Notes: generated by a model not told the origin, from the sequence alone. Positions 46,489 to 55,496 are shown, numbered from the stretch's first letter. The stretch: DNA of 64,000 bases from Oscillatoria sp. CS-180 (GCF_028330965.1 NZ_JAQMUB010000087.1:62001-126000); one strand, 5' to 3'. Numbers and translations: made by a program.

Positions 46489-48468
46489 ATGTCTTTCCCA
46501 CCGCTTTCTAGATTCATTCACTATGTCCCTGCCAGTTTGGCTTCCGATGATCCGAGTCGATGGCTAGAAAATTGCCTTACAGAAGGCCTGGATCGCCTTG
46601 TCTTAGTCAATGAGGAGCAGGCCCCTGTCAGAGTACTAACTCTGCATCAACTGTTTGATGTGGTTGATTTTTCAGTGTCTTTTTCACCGACAGCAGGAGG
46701 CTCTGAACCGGGTCGTAATCCTGTTAAGTCCATCCCTCAAAACTTGATGGAGGCGTCTACGATCAGTCTTCAAATCGTAGATATTACGGCATCTACGATC
46801 GATGTGGCCGAAAGAGTTGCCCTAGATCCGGATCTTTGCTGGGTGGTAGTTGACAAACACCAGCAGTACTTGGGCTTGCTCAATAAAACTCGTCTATTAG
46901 CAATCGTCTTTAGGGAGTTGGGGCTAGAGGATAGCAGCCGTCGTGGCAACTTGGAGACGAGCGCATCGGAAAGCAATACGGCTTTGCTCACTTATCTTGG
47001 CCATGAACTTAAAACACCATTAACGTCATTATTGGGCCTCTCAAGTCTTCTTAGGACAGGCGGTTTGGGAGAGCTTAATCCTCGACAAAACCGCTATGTC
47101 AGTTTGATTCAGCAGCATTGTCGTCGATTGGCAGCTTGGGTTAATACTCTGATCGATCTAGGCCGCATTGAGGGGGGCACCTTACGGTTAGTGCCGCAAA
47201 TGGTTGATCTGTCAAAGGTGTGGCAGGAGGCCTATCGTCAAGCGGCTTTGAGAACAGGACAAGAAAACACCTCTGCTCCATCCCTGCCTGAGATTTTGGA
47301 TTCCACCGGAGATGCGATCGCACTGGTAGCCGATCCTGCTCGGCTGCAGCAAATGTTGAGCTGTTTGATGCAAACCGTCTTAGCAATTCAATCAACGGCT
47401 CAACATTCGGCTTTGTCACTTGAGATCGATGTGCGGAAAGGTTGGATTGGATTCACGATCTCAGGGCTAGATGATTGGCTTCCGGCTGAGCAACTGTCTC
47501 AAACAACGTTGGCCTTGCCTTTTCCAGTGACGTCTGAAACATCGACATCAATTCCAGCAGAGATGGGTCATTGGCTGGAATGGCTGTTAGTTCGTAAGTT
47601 GGCCCAACAGCACCAAGGAGAATTTGTCTTATCTGTTCATCAGGATGGAAAAATCTGCCCGTCTTTAATTCTGCCAATGTCGCCGGGGTTAGCCCTAAAC
47701 ACAAATAGCCGATTTCTTTTGGTTGTTGCGCCCCCTGATAAGGATTTTCTCAAGGTTCTGTGGCAGCAAACCGACCATCTCGACTATCGTCTTTTAACAA
47801 CTCATGACCTCAAAGATGCTGTTGAAATCGCGTCTCGCTTGCCTATCAATGCGCTCTTGGTCCTAATCCACTCTCGCCAAACCATTAAAGAATTGAGATT
47901 GATGAAAACGAGTTTGAAGAAGATTGAAGGGCTGACGGTTGCTCTGGTTCCAACTCATTATTCATCTATGCTGGGCGAATTGCCTGTAGATCGAGAGAGT
48001 ATCTGGCCTACAGATAGTTTGGGAAGTATTTTGCTACAGCCGGCTACTGCTGTGCCGCCTACTAGCCGCCTCACAATTCTATATATCAAAACTTCTGAAC
48101 AGGTTGATACTAGTGACCAGCGATTTCCTCAAATCTTTCATACCTTTGGTTGCCGCGTTCTAGAAGTTGATGATTTGGAACAGGCCAGCTTGTTGCGTCG
48201 GGTCTGGCAACCTAATGTCGCTGTTTTGGATCCGGCGATCGCAAGTCCTGCCAGTTATCTTGAACGGTTGGGACAATCACCTGAATTATCTTCCCTGCCG
48301 CTAATTACATTGACCATGGCAGCGACGCAAGCGGCCCATGCGATCAACTCGCTCACTGTGTTTCCCTGTCTTGTTGCTGAATCCGCTTGGAATACCCCTG
48401 AAGCAACCGAGCGATTGACCGCCTGGCTCATTCAAGCCCTACAGCTGGCAGCAACTGACAAGAAATAG
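46489..48468 (+). CDS. Histidine kinase-like protein with degenerate ATP-binding domain and C-terminal receiver-like regions
   Basis: A 659-residue protein. Residues 85-145 resemble a CBS-like sensory unit. HisKA is clear: LLTYLGHELKTPLTSLLGLS with the phospho-histidine at residue 172, and a dimerisation helix to about 235. The next 150 residues should be HATPase_c, but the N-box reads DPARLQQMLSCLMQTVLAI without the usual asparagine. The G-box (normally DxGxG) reads ISGLDDWLPAEQL. Residues 410-650 look like two receiver-like folds without clear phosphoacceptor pockets. It may be a pseudokinase or phosphotransfer protein. Divergent from kaiA, it could be linked to clock output. Confidence 0.7.
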   Translation: MSFPPLSRFIHYVPASLASDDPSRWLENCLTEGLDRLVLVNEEQAPVRVLTLHQLFDVVDFSVSFSPTAGGSEPGRNPVKSIPQNLMEASTISLQIVDITASTIDVAERVALDPDLCWVVVDKHQQYLGLLNKTRLLAIVFRELGLEDSSRRGNLETSASESNTALLTYLGHELKTPLTSLLGLSSLLRTGGLGELNPRQNRYVSLIQQHCRRLAAWVNTLIDLGRIEGGTLRLVPQMVDLSKVWQEAYRQAALRTGQENTSAPSLPEILDSTGDAIALVADPARLQQMLSCLMQTVLAIQSTAQHSALSLEIDVRKGWIGFTISGLDDWLPAEQLSQTTLALPFPVTSETSTSIPAEMGHWLEWLLVRKLAQQHQGEFVLSVHQDGKICPSLILPMSPGLALNTNSRFLLVVAPPDKDFLKVLWQQTDHLDYRLLTTHDLKDAVEIASRLPINALLVLIHSRQTIKELRLMKTSLKKIEGLTVALVPTHYSSMLGELPVDRESIWPTDSLGSILLQPATAVPPTSRLTILYIKTSEQVDTSDQRFPQIFHTFGCRVLEVDDLEQASLLRRVWQPNVAVLDPAIASPASYLERLGQSPELSSLPLITLTMAATQAAHAINSLTVFPCLVAESAWNTPEATERLTAWLIQALQLAATDKK

Positions 48469-48539
48469 GAAAGGCTACTAACCCTCATTGACGTGGCTTC
48501 TGTCGAGATCAATACTCAAAGAGATTACAGTCCCCTTGT

Positions 48540-49004
48540 TTAGACTCTAACAGGAAGATAGAGACCAATCAATTTTTCAATGTCGCGTAAGAGATAAGGC
48601 TTGCTGACATATTGATTGAAACCAGATTGAAATATGGATAGCTTGTCCGAAAGGCTAGCCATAGCAGTGACTGCAATGATAGGAATCAAAGCAGTGGCTT
48701 CGTCTGCCCTCAGGGTACGAACAATATCTAATCCACTAATTCCAGGCAGCCGAACATCTAGCATCATTAGATCTGGCTTAAGATTGAGAGCTCTTTCGAG
48801 AGCAACTTTGCCATCCGTTTCACAGAAAAGCGAGCAGGGAAACGGCTCTAATATATAGCTGAGCAAAACAAGGTTATCGACATCATCGTCAGCAACAACA
48901 ACAACAGGCAAATCCGCATCTGCTGTTGCTGCACGGCTTCCAGAAGATTCTCCGTCAACGGCTGGTAAATTCAACATTTTCAAGAGTTCTAGAGAGCTAG
49001 ACAT
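48540..49004 (-). CDS. Stand-alone response regulator receiver protein
   Basis: A 154-residue protein with only a receiver domain after a 30-residue serine/alanine linker. Motifs: VVVVADDDVDNL (acid pocket), MMLDVRLPGISGLDIV with the phosphoacceptor aspartate, IIAVTAMA with the threonine, and YVSKPYLL with the lysine. No output domain follows. It is convergent with the kinase-like gene and is a natural candidate partner in phosphorelay. The C-terminal segment (LIGLYLPVRV) matches the final helix only. Confidence 0.88.
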   Translation of the reverse strand: MSSSLELLKMLNLPAVDGESSGSRAATADADLPVVVVADDDVDNLVLLSYILEPFPCSLFCETDGKVALERALNLKPDLMMLDVRLPGISGLDIVRTLRADEATALIPIIAVTAMASLSDKLSIFQSGFNQYVSKPYLLRDIEKLIGLYLPVRV

Positions 49005-49424
49005 TAAGCGACTTAACCAAAGAGTGTTTCGAGAGGCACTCCCAAAAGTGGTTTAACAGCACTTAAATGGATTGGCTCAGAGCTATGACCGAATCTTACT
49101 TACGAAATCTTAAACAAATTGAAGAAGTTCCACTGCTACGCAGATTACAAACCTTCCCTTAATACCGTTGCCTTAGAAGCAGCCTTGAAGTACCTCTAAA
49201 GGCAGAGCCATAGACAAGTAACCAGATAGATTACTCATACAACAGTATCATCCTATCTCGCTTTCTGAGACTCTAATATGGGAACAACGGTATTTCTTCT
49301 CTAACACTCTTCTACACAACCGTTTCTGGACAAAGCATTCAGCAATTTGTCTGGACAAGTTTTACTGACACAAAACTATAGCCAAAGGCAGAGGACAAGA
49401 GGAAAGTTAATCTCCGGCTTAACG

Positions 49425-49491
49425 AGAGCTGTTGCCAATTCTATTAGGACAAAATGGTAGGCTATCTGTCTATGCGCTAGGTCTTTGAACA
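49425..49491 (-). repeat. Dispersed repeat family 1, copy F (inverse), truncated
   Basis: On the plus strand it reads AGCTGTTGCCAATTCTATTA then GGACAAAATGGTAGGCTATC, the reverse of family 1. It ends at TTTGAACAC and runs straight into family 2 at 49493, suggesting family 2 inserted here or replaced the end. The 49005-49747 gap has no gene. Confidence 0.55.
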
Positions 49492-49492
49492 C

Positions 49493-49618
49493 GAGTACCG
49501 CTACGCGGAATTCAAAATACCCTTTGGGAAGGGCAAAGCCCTACAAAATTCAAAGCCAAGGTAGATAAGCTCTCTCAGTGTTTTGAATGGTGAGCCTATT
49601 TCTGCCGCAGTGTACTAG
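49493..49618 (+). repeat. Dispersed repeat family 2, copy 2
   Basis: It starts GAGTACCGCTACGCGGAATT and ends TCTGCCGCAGTGTACTAG, 126 bases. It matches 26797-26926 at both ends and in the GATAAGCT and GGTGAGCCTAT blocks. Lies head to tail with the family 1 fragment. Confidence 0.7.
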
Positions 49619-49705
49619 TAAGTAAATTAGCCCAGATAGCTCAAGCTTAAAGTCCAATATACCGATTATTTTAGGCCAAGTGGCGGCGCTATAAAAGCAA
49701 AAAAA

Positions 49706-49724
49706 AAGCCCCAGTTTGGGGCTT
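49706..49724 (-). terminator. Rho-independent terminator of the small secreted protein gene
   Basis: AAGCCCCA and TGGGGCTT are perfect arms with a 3-base loop. On the minus strand the stem is followed by a T-run (poly-A at 49700-49707 on the plus strand). It ends the gene at 49748-50098. Confidence 0.8.
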
Positions 49725-49747
49725 AGCAACTTGTCAGCCTGTGAGGC

Positions 49748-50098
49748 TTAGTTGCCAGGAGTAATACTTTCAAGCAAATCCTCAGCTTGATCGCGCACGG
49801 TCCTAGCTTCTTGGGAATTAGCAGGGTTGTTCATCTTCTCAAGATTAGCGGCCCCTTGAACTCCATTAGGACCTCTGTTTGCTTTACGCTGGATCTCCTC
49901 AGGATTGCGAGGCTCTTCCTTGACAGACTGCCTTGAAGTTTCCACCATGTCATTCATCTGAGGAACCCCTTCTCTAGGGCTGCTTGTGTCGCTACCAAAA
50001 GCAAAGGCGGGAGACGCTACGCCAAGCAGCATAACAGCACAAACCAATGCGGCGATTGCAGCACTGATGGTACGACGAAGATTATTGAAAAAACGCAT
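49748..50098 (-). CDS. Small secreted protein of unknown function
   Basis: A 116-residue protein. Residues 1-33 are a signal peptide (RRTISAAIAALVCAVMLLGV, cleavage after AFA). The mature part is polar and low complexity (VKEEPRNPEEIQRKANRGPN, NLEKMNNPANSQEARTVRDQ), probably disordered or helical. The family is not known to me. It has its own terminator and is followed upstream on the same strand by a CsbD-like gene 150 bases away. The two may be coexpressed. Stress function is inferred only by the neighbour. Confidence 0.65.
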   Translation of the reverse strand: MRFFNNLRRTISAAIAALVCAVMLLGVASPAFAFGSDTSSPREGVPQMNDMVETSRQSVKEEPRNPEEIQRKANRGPNGVQGAANLEKMNNPANSQEARTVRDQAEDLLESITPGN

Positions 50099-50248
50099 TT
50101 TTTAATGCTCCTGAACTTACAACAAAATTTGATACAGCCTACGAACTTTGCTAGCTAACGCTCCTACTACCTTCAAGTCTTTAAGGTTGACTCAGATCGA
50201 AGATCAGGATCAGGTGTAAGTGCATCAGCTTCGCTTAGAAGGCAGCGC

Positions 50249-50650
50249 TTAGTTTCCAAAAAAGTCTTTGACAGATTCGACCAAGCCTTCTGCTGAATCC
50301 TTAGCAGAGTCAGCTGCGCTCTCTGCTGCCGATTGGGTTCGCCCAACGCCTTGCTTGGCTTTTCCACTAACTTGCTTAGCGATACCTTCAGCTTCGTTCT
50401 CTGCTCCACCAACCTGGCGCTGTAAGCTACCAATACCTTCCTGTACCTTGCCTTTTACCTGCTCGGTTGTTCCTGCGCCAGCCATGCGGTCAACTTCTCG
50501 TTCAGCTCTGTTTTGAACAATCTGACCCGCTTCATTCATGGCTTCGGCAGTTGGGCTCCAACCTAGTATCAGGCTCGTGAAAATTGCCAAGGACGCTAGT
50601 CCTAAACAAACTGCGCGTCGAATCCTCGATGCGATCGCTTCAATAGTCAT
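50249..50650 (-). CDS. Secreted CsbD-like stress protein
   Basis: A 133-residue protein. Residues 1-37 are a signal peptide (GLASLAIFTSLILGW, cleavage near AEA). The remainder has CsbD-like repeats: EQVKGKVQEGIGSLQRQVGG, then GIAKQVSGKAKQGVGRTQ, and a final SAADSAKDSAEGLVESVKDF. CsbD family proteins rise under general stress in many bacteria. Most are cytoplasmic, so an exported version is unusual. Likely helical and flexible. A second frame over this region (50173-50433) has no support. Confidence 0.7.
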   Translation of the reverse strand: MTIEAIASRIRRAVCLGLASLAIFTSLILGWSPTAEAMNEAGQIVQNRAEREVDRMAGAGTTEQVKGKVQEGIGSLQRQVGGAENEAEGIAKQVSGKAKQGVGRTQSAAESAADSAKDSAEGLVESVKDFFGN

Positions 50651-50922
50651 AATTAATCTCCTAAATGCAGTGACACTTGCGCGATTTGCACGAGTATCAA
50701 CACTCCCAATATGTAAACCAAAAAACGGAGAGGCATATCACCCGAACGGCATATTTTGAGCTTTGCGAGCGAGGTATATCTAGGAAAAGTAGACGACAAG
50801 TTCCGTGTCAAAAATATGGAGTCCTTGCATGTATAGTCAACGTACTGTCACACTATTCCGCCAATATTTTTCTATTCATCAGCGAATGAAAAATTGAACC
50901 TACAGGAATTGACTGTCAACCT

Positions 50923-50964
50923 AAAAAAAGTCCCAAATCCAGCTTTTAGATAGCTGAATTTGGG
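50923..50964 (-). terminator. Probable terminator of the Pmp3-like gene
   Basis: CCCAAATCCAGC (50932-50943) and GCTGAATTTGGG (50953-50964) pair with one mismatch. On the minus strand a run of seven Ts follows. It lies about 210 bases past the Pmp3-like gene. The remaining 50651-51172 gap shows no gene. Confidence 0.65.
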
Positions 50965-51172
50965 TGGTTTGTAGTTCTTAAACAAGTCTTAGCTAAATGT
51001 TCCGTAACTCAAGCTTCCGTTGAAGAGCTTCACAGTTACATTCCCCTACTTTAGGGAAAAGAGGCATTCTATCTCAGGTCATATGTGTCCCCTATTTCCA
51101 AAGAGACGGTGACAGTAGGGGGAACCAATCAGACTCTTGAATGGAGTTTCCAAGAACAAAGCTTGAAGGACT

Positions 51173-51331
51173 CTATCGCTTCAGAATGATCCAAACTGCA
51201 TGAATGATCCCAGGAACATATCCCAGCAAAGTGAGCAGAACGTTGAGCCAGAACTGTGGCTTTAATCCAACTTGAAGAAAAACGCCTAAAGGGGGTAGAA
51301 ATATTGCTAAAATCAGTCTCAGGATGTCCAT
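51173..51331 (-). CDS. Pmp3/YqaE-family small membrane protein
   Basis: A 52-residue protein from the ATG at 51331 (GAGGTAACC upstream); a longer frame to 51385 adds an unsupported start. Two membrane helices: LRLILAIFLPPLGVFLQVG and FWLNVLLTLLGYVPGIIHAV. This is the Pmp3/UPF0057 pattern, small proteins linked to salt and cold tolerance and membrane potential. Located in the cytoplasmic membrane. Lies beside CsbD-like and holin-like genes. Confidence 0.9.
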   Translation of the reverse strand: MDILRLILAIFLPPLGVFLQVGLKPQFWLNVLLTLLGYVPGIIHAVWIILKR

Positions 51332-51554
51332 TAAGGTTACCTCATTGTTTAGCTCTATACTGCACTGAAGTTTCAGAATGGACATCCGTCTTAGGCATGT
51401 ACTACGTTCTATCTACAGAATGAATGTCGAAATTTAATTTAGAGGAACGTGGGTTTATAGGGTTTCCCAAAAATATCTCTAAGGACGGTTACATCATTCT
51501 TAAGAAGCCAATTAGACCTTAATAAGTGAACGAACTGCATGTTTAATCAGTACC

Positions 51555-52577
51555 TTGGAAGCTTGCTCTAAAGAACTTGCTCAAAAGTCTGGACTACGCT
51601 ACGTAACAGACAAAATACCTGGAATTCGCCGACAGAAGGTGGGAAGAGGTTTCAGCTATCTCACCCCTGATGGTGAGCGAATTCAAGATCGTGGAAAGCG
51701 CGATCGCTTCAAGCAATTAGCCATTCCCCCCTCTTGGGAAGACGTATGGATTTGTCCTTTCGAAGAGGGTCACTTGCAAGCCACTGGAAGGGATGCAAAA
51801 GGGCGAAAGCAATATCGCTATCATCCCAAATGGCGAGAGATTCGCGATCGCATCAAGTTTAATCGGATGGTTGATTTTGGCGAGGCGCTGAGTGACATTC
51901 GTCAACAGACAAATGCTCATCTCAAGCTCAAAGGTCTTCCTAGAGAAAAAGTTTTAGCGCTAGTTGTGCAGCTATTAGAAACGACATTGATTCGAGTTGG
52001 TAATACCTCCTATGCCCGCTCTAATAAGTCCTATGGTCTGACAACGTTACGCACACGACATGTAGAAATTGAAGGGCATCAGGTAGAGTTTGAATTCACA
52101 GGGAAAAGTGGTGTTGAACATCACATCGAACTCACTGATAAGCGACTAGTGAATATCATTAAAAAATGCTATGAAATCCCTGGGTATACGGTTTTTCAGT
52201 ATTTAGATGATGATGGCGTGCGCCAGAGTATAGATTCAGGTGATGTCAATGATTACTTGCAGCAGCTAACAGGAGAAGACTTTACCGCTAAGGAGTTTCG
52301 AACTTGGGCTGGTACGGTCCTTACCGCTCAAGAACTCAGCAAAACAGGCACAGAAGCGATTGAAAACCTTTCTAAACGTGACGTTACTCATGCTATTAAA
52401 TTAGTTGCAAAGCAGTTGGGGAATCGTCCTGCAACCTGTCAAAAGTATTATGTCCATCCCAAGATTCCTGAATCTTACCTGTCAGGAATCTTGATCCCTA
52501 AAATGAAGTCTGCATGTCAAACAATTCAGCATTTAAAGCCCTATGAATGTGCTGTTCTAGACGTTCTTACTTCATGA
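51555..52577 (+). CDS. DNA topoisomerase IB
   Basis: A 340-residue eukaryote/poxvirus-type topoisomerase. Motifs: RGFSYLTPDGERIQDRGKRD, LAIPPSWEDVWICPFEEGHL, ATGRDAKGRKQYRYHPKW, RVGNTSYARSNKSYGLTTL, with LSKRDVTHAIKLVAKQLGN, and the catalytic tyrosine in CQKYYVHPKI. It relaxes supercoils without ATP by a covalent 3'-phosphotyrosine step. Only a TTG start is available before the domain. Found in some bacteria sporadically. Unlinked to other replication genes here. Confidence 0.9.
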   Translation: MEACSKELAQKSGLRYVTDKIPGIRRQKVGRGFSYLTPDGERIQDRGKRDRFKQLAIPPSWEDVWICPFEEGHLQATGRDAKGRKQYRYHPKWREIRDRIKFNRMVDFGEALSDIRQQTNAHLKLKGLPREKVLALVVQLLETTLIRVGNTSYARSNKSYGLTTLRTRHVEIEGHQVEFEFTGKSGVEHHIELTDKRLVNIIKKCYEIPGYTVFQYLDDDGVRQSIDSGDVNDYLQQLTGEDFTAKEFRTWAGTVLTAQELSKTGTEAIENLSKRDVTHAIKLVAKQLGNRPATCQKYYVHPKIPESYLSGILIPKMKSACQTIQHLKPYECAVLDVLTS

Positions 52578-52705
52578 AGAAGTCTACTTGAATCACATGA
52601 TGGAGGCAAAATATCTCTTGTAGCAGATGCTTTATCCGTACATCAATCCTATTGTTGTTTACAGCACAAATTTCAGATACTGAAATATTTTTTCAAGGAG
52701 AGAAT

Positions 52706-53173
52706 ATGGTTTCTATTCTTTTGTCCGGGCTTGTAACGGCCTTAAGTCTGCTTGTTGTTGATCTAATTGTTCCAGGTGTACAGCTAGATACAATTACTGC
52801 AACTGCAATCGCGGCGGCCTCTGTAGGCGTTGTGAATGCTTTTATTAAGCCTGCCATCAGCACCCTTGCTATACCCGTTAACTTGTTGTCCTTTGGCCTG
52901 TTCTCTTACATTGTGAATGGTCTTTGTTTCTGGCTAGCATCATTGGCTGTTCCGGGCTTCAGAGTTTCCGGCATTTTAGGTTTTCTGTTAGGACCTGTTG
53001 TCCTGTCTTTTGTCAGCACTTTCCTCAGCAAGTATTTGGCTGATAAGTACCCTCAGATGATGGAAGGCGTACCCAACAGCAATCGAGAAATTGCCGGTAC
53101 CTCTAATCCAGAGATGAGCAATTTGTCGTCTTCTGAAATGGCTTCTTCTGATCTATCTACGACTGAAAGCTAG
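52706..53173 (+). CDS. Phage holin family 4 superfamily IV-like membrane protein
   Basis: A 155-residue protein from the ATG at 52706, which has AAGGAGAG upstream; an earlier start at 52652 lacks it. Four membrane segments in the first 115 residues (SILLSGLVTALSLLVVDLIV, AFIKPAISTLAIPVNLL, FSYIVNGLCFWLASLAVPGF, GFLLGPVVLSFVSTFL). These match the PF04020 family (YvlD-like), often chromosomal and not phage derived. The C-terminal 40 residues are serine-rich and acidic. Function is unknown, maybe envelope stress. Followed by a terminator. Confidence 0.85.
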   Translation: MVSILLSGLVTALSLLVVDLIVPGVQLDTITATAIAAASVGVVNAFIKPAISTLAIPVNLLSFGLFSYIVNGLCFWLASLAVPGFRVSGILGFLLGPVVLSFVSTFLSKYLADKYPQMMEGVPNSNREIAGTSNPEMSNLSSSEMASSDLSTTES

Positions 53174-53200
53174 ATAGAGTTTTCATCCAATGAATCAGGG

Positions 53201-53238
53201 CTATAGGCACATGGAGTAAAGATGCCTATGGCCTTTTT
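53201..53238 (+). terminator. Rho-independent terminator
   Basis: CTATAGGCA (53201-53209) pairs with TGCCTATGG (53223-53231) with one G-T pair, followed by TTTTT at 53234-53238. It ends the holin-like gene, 27 bases after its stop. Confidence 0.7.
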
Positions 53239-53352
53239 GCGTGCATTGCAATACTTCGTTTGAGGTAAACATTAGCTGAGTGCAGGATGGCACTCCTGTT
53301 GCTTTCGGTTCTTTGACTATTATGCTGTCCCCATAACGGGTTGACCATCGTT

Positions 53353-54480
53353 TTACCCTGTAATGGGGTGAAAATAAAAGGCGAGACCCAAGATGACGTA
53401 GGTTGCCAGCAGCAGTGTTCCCTCCAGCCAGTTTGAGCGACCATCCGAACTAATGGAGTTGGTAATCAAAACCGCTACTACGACTGCGACCAGTTCCAGC
53501 GCTTCAAAGCTAAGATCCATAGGTTGTCCCAAAACCCACCCCGCAAGTACCAAGATGGGAGCAACGAACAGAGCGATTTGCATACTGGACCCAACTGCTA
53601 CTGAAACAGAGAGATCCATTTTGTTCTTCATGGCAACGGTGACGGCAGTGGCATGTTCAGCCGCATTGCCGATAACGGGCAATACAATCACACCGGTAAA
53701 CAGCGGCGATAATCCCAACGCTTCAGTTGCAGGTTCCAATGCGTTGACGAGTAGTTCAGATTCAACCGCAACTGCCAGGGTCGCCACTACAAGTACTGAG
53801 ATCCAAAGTATGAGGTTGGGAGCTTCTTCAGGCTGGGATACTTTGGCAGGATCGCTGCTGGCGATCGCTGGATCTACAGTTTCGTTATCTTCAAATTCCG
53901 CAGTTCCAGCATCGTAGAGATAAGTGTGGGTCTTCATGGAAAATAGCAACGTCAATCCGTAAACCCCAATTAGCACGACTGCGACAGCATCGGATAGCTT
54001 CTGTAAAGTGACTTCAGGAACGACTTCTGAAGTGAAGCCTACAGCGCTAGGAAGCAGGATAGCAATTACCGCCAAGTTCATTGCTGAGGCATTCACCCGA
54101 GCGATGACCGGCTGAAAACTTTGCTCTCGATATTTGACACCGCCTAGCAACATCGAAAATCCCAATACGAGTAAGAGGTTGCTGATGATAGAACCGACAA
54201 TACTGGATTTGACAACGTCAACAAGACCTTCCTCCAGCGCAATCAGAGCAATGATCAACTCTGTGGCGTTACCAAATGTGGCATTGAGTAAACCTCCCCA
54301 AGACGGACCCAGCACAATCGCAATCTCTTCGGTCGCTGCTCCCATCCATCCGGCTAAAGGAACAATCGCTAGACCTGCTGTAATGAAAATGATAGGTTCA
54401 CTCCAACCAAGATATCGAGCGGCGATTGAGATAGGAATGAAGATGAGCAGGCCATAAAAGATGAGATTTTTGATCAACAT
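53353..54480 (-). CDS. cax: Calcium/proton exchanger (CAX family)
   Basis: About 375 residues from the ATG at 54480; a 40-residue longer frame runs back into repeat DNA and is not supported. Two CAX repeats: GPSWGGLLNATFGNATELII with the conserved glutamate in the first, and VIVLPVIGNAAEHATAVTVA with a glutamate in the second. An acidic cytoplasmic loop (ASSDPAKVSQPEEAPN) lies between. Eleven or so membrane helices. It exports Ca2+ in exchange for protons, with role in salt or alkaline stress. Location: cytoplasmic or thylakoid membrane. Confidence 0.92.
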   Translation of the reverse strand: MLIKNLIFYGLLIFIPISIAARYLGWSEPIIFITAGLAIVPLAGWMGAATEEIAIVLGPSWGGLLNATFGNATELIIALIALEEGLVDVVKSSIVGSIISNLLLVLGFSMLLGGVKYREQSFQPVIARVNASAMNLAVIAILLPSAVGFTSEVVPEVTLQKLSDAVAVVLIGVYGLTLLFSMKTHTYLYDAGTAEFEDNETVDPAIASSDPAKVSQPEEAPNLILWISVLVVATLAVAVESELLVNALEPATEALGLSPLFTGVIVLPVIGNAAEHATAVTVAMKNKMDLSVSVAVGSSMQIALFVAPILVLAGWVLGQPMDLSFEALELVAVVVAVLITNSISSDGRSNWLEGTLLLATYVILGLAFYFHPITG

Positions 54481-54550
54481 AAGTGCTGTATGAAAAGGTT
54501 GGTAGGAATAGTTCAGGCTGAAAGGCTTACCAACGCTAGCGCATAGTATA

Positions 54551-54640
54551 GCTTTAGCCATTGAAGCCGTTGCACCGACTAGCATTCGGGTGCTCAGCAC
54601 AGCTCACTGTGTTGCCCCAGCGGAACTGGCGACGATAGCA
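54551..54640 (+). repeat. Dispersed repeat family 1, copy D
   Basis: It has GCTTTAGCCATTGAAGCCG at the left and AGCATTCGGGTGCT, then GCGGAACTGGCGACG at the right. TAGCCATTGAAG at one end resembles the complement of the other end (TAGCCGTTGCCAG in inverse copies), an imperfect terminal inverted repeat. The rest of 54481-54926 shows no gene. Confidence 0.6.
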
Positions 54641-54926
54641 ACTCGGCGTGACTCCCTCATTTCTGGTCCTAGGAGACCTCAAGTCATACCTCCCTGGTGG
54701 AGGGAAGCCAATGCTCCCGCCGATTAGCAATACCAACACCGAATGCCATAAAGCATTAGCCTTTATCTCTCAGTTTTACGGGCTTTTTAGAGACCTTTCG
54801 GTGAGGCTTGGACTAAGGTTATTGCAGTCTTCATTTTTCGGCCCTTCGGCTAGGCGTTTGTTCTGCCTACAATCCGGCGGCAGCAGTCGCATTCTTCGTT
54901 CCTTCTGCAAAGAATTGGATCTCCTT

Positions 54927-55496
54927 TTAGGTCGTAGCTTCAGTCTCTTTCTGCTCAACCCCAAATCCGGCTAGCAAAACAGTTTCAAGGGGTGAGTGGT
55001 CTACAGGAGGTCGCTGATAATTCAAAATGCGGCGAATTCGTAAGGTGGGATTCACCAGTGTAATTGAGTCAACTGAAACAACTTTTGTGTAGCGAGTGGT
55101 CATTAAGAGTTCTCGCGTATTTAACCCATAGCGGAAGTGGGAAATAATGGGCCGGCTTTCTTCGTAAGCCTGATCCCGTAGGTAGTCTCCTTCTAGAAAA
55201 TCATCCCGCTCTACCTTAGGGACAAAAAGCATTCGCAACTCCTGACTGACTTCTTCTCCCGTTTCGGAGACGGTATGAAATCCCAGCCGAAAACCTGGCA
55301 AATCAGCCAGCTCTGCCACATCGCCATATTGATTATCAGTCAGAACCTTTTGCTTGAGATCCTGCGTGATGGGAGCTACAGCGAATTCTGTGCGCGATCG
55401 CTCCACGTCCTGATGCGTCAGATAGTGATAGGTTCGTTCAGTTGTCCACTGACCGATGCAGCAGTCAAAAAAGTCGTGAAAGGCCCGAATATTCAT
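54927..55496 (-). CDS. CpcS/CpeS-family phycobiliprotein lyase
   Basis: A 189-residue protein from the ATG at 55496. The start MNIRAFHDFFDCCIGQWTTE, RTYHYLTHQDVERSRTEF, and later PGFRLGFHTVSETGEE and STLRIRRIL-like blocks give the ten-stranded lipocalin-like fold of CpcS/CpeS lyases. These attach phycocyanobilin or related bilins to cysteines of phycobiliproteins. The exact subtype (CpcS, CpcU or CpeS) cannot be settled. No phycobilisome genes are close. The upstream 70 bases are short of promoter features that I can name. Confidence 0.75.
   Translation of the reverse strand: MNIRAFHDFFDCCIGQWTTERTYHYLTHQDVERSRTEFAVAPITQDLKQKVLTDNQYGDVAELADLPGFRLGFHTVSETGEEVSQELRMLFVPKVERDDFLEGDYLRDQAYEESRPIISHFRYGLNTRELLMTTRYTKVVSVDSITLVNPTLRIRRILNYQRPPVDHSPLETVLLAGFGVEQKETEATT

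Noticed and set aside
50173-50433. Alternative minus-strand frame overlapping the CsbD-like gene
   Set aside because: No signal peptide or motif, and it conflicts with the better supported frame.
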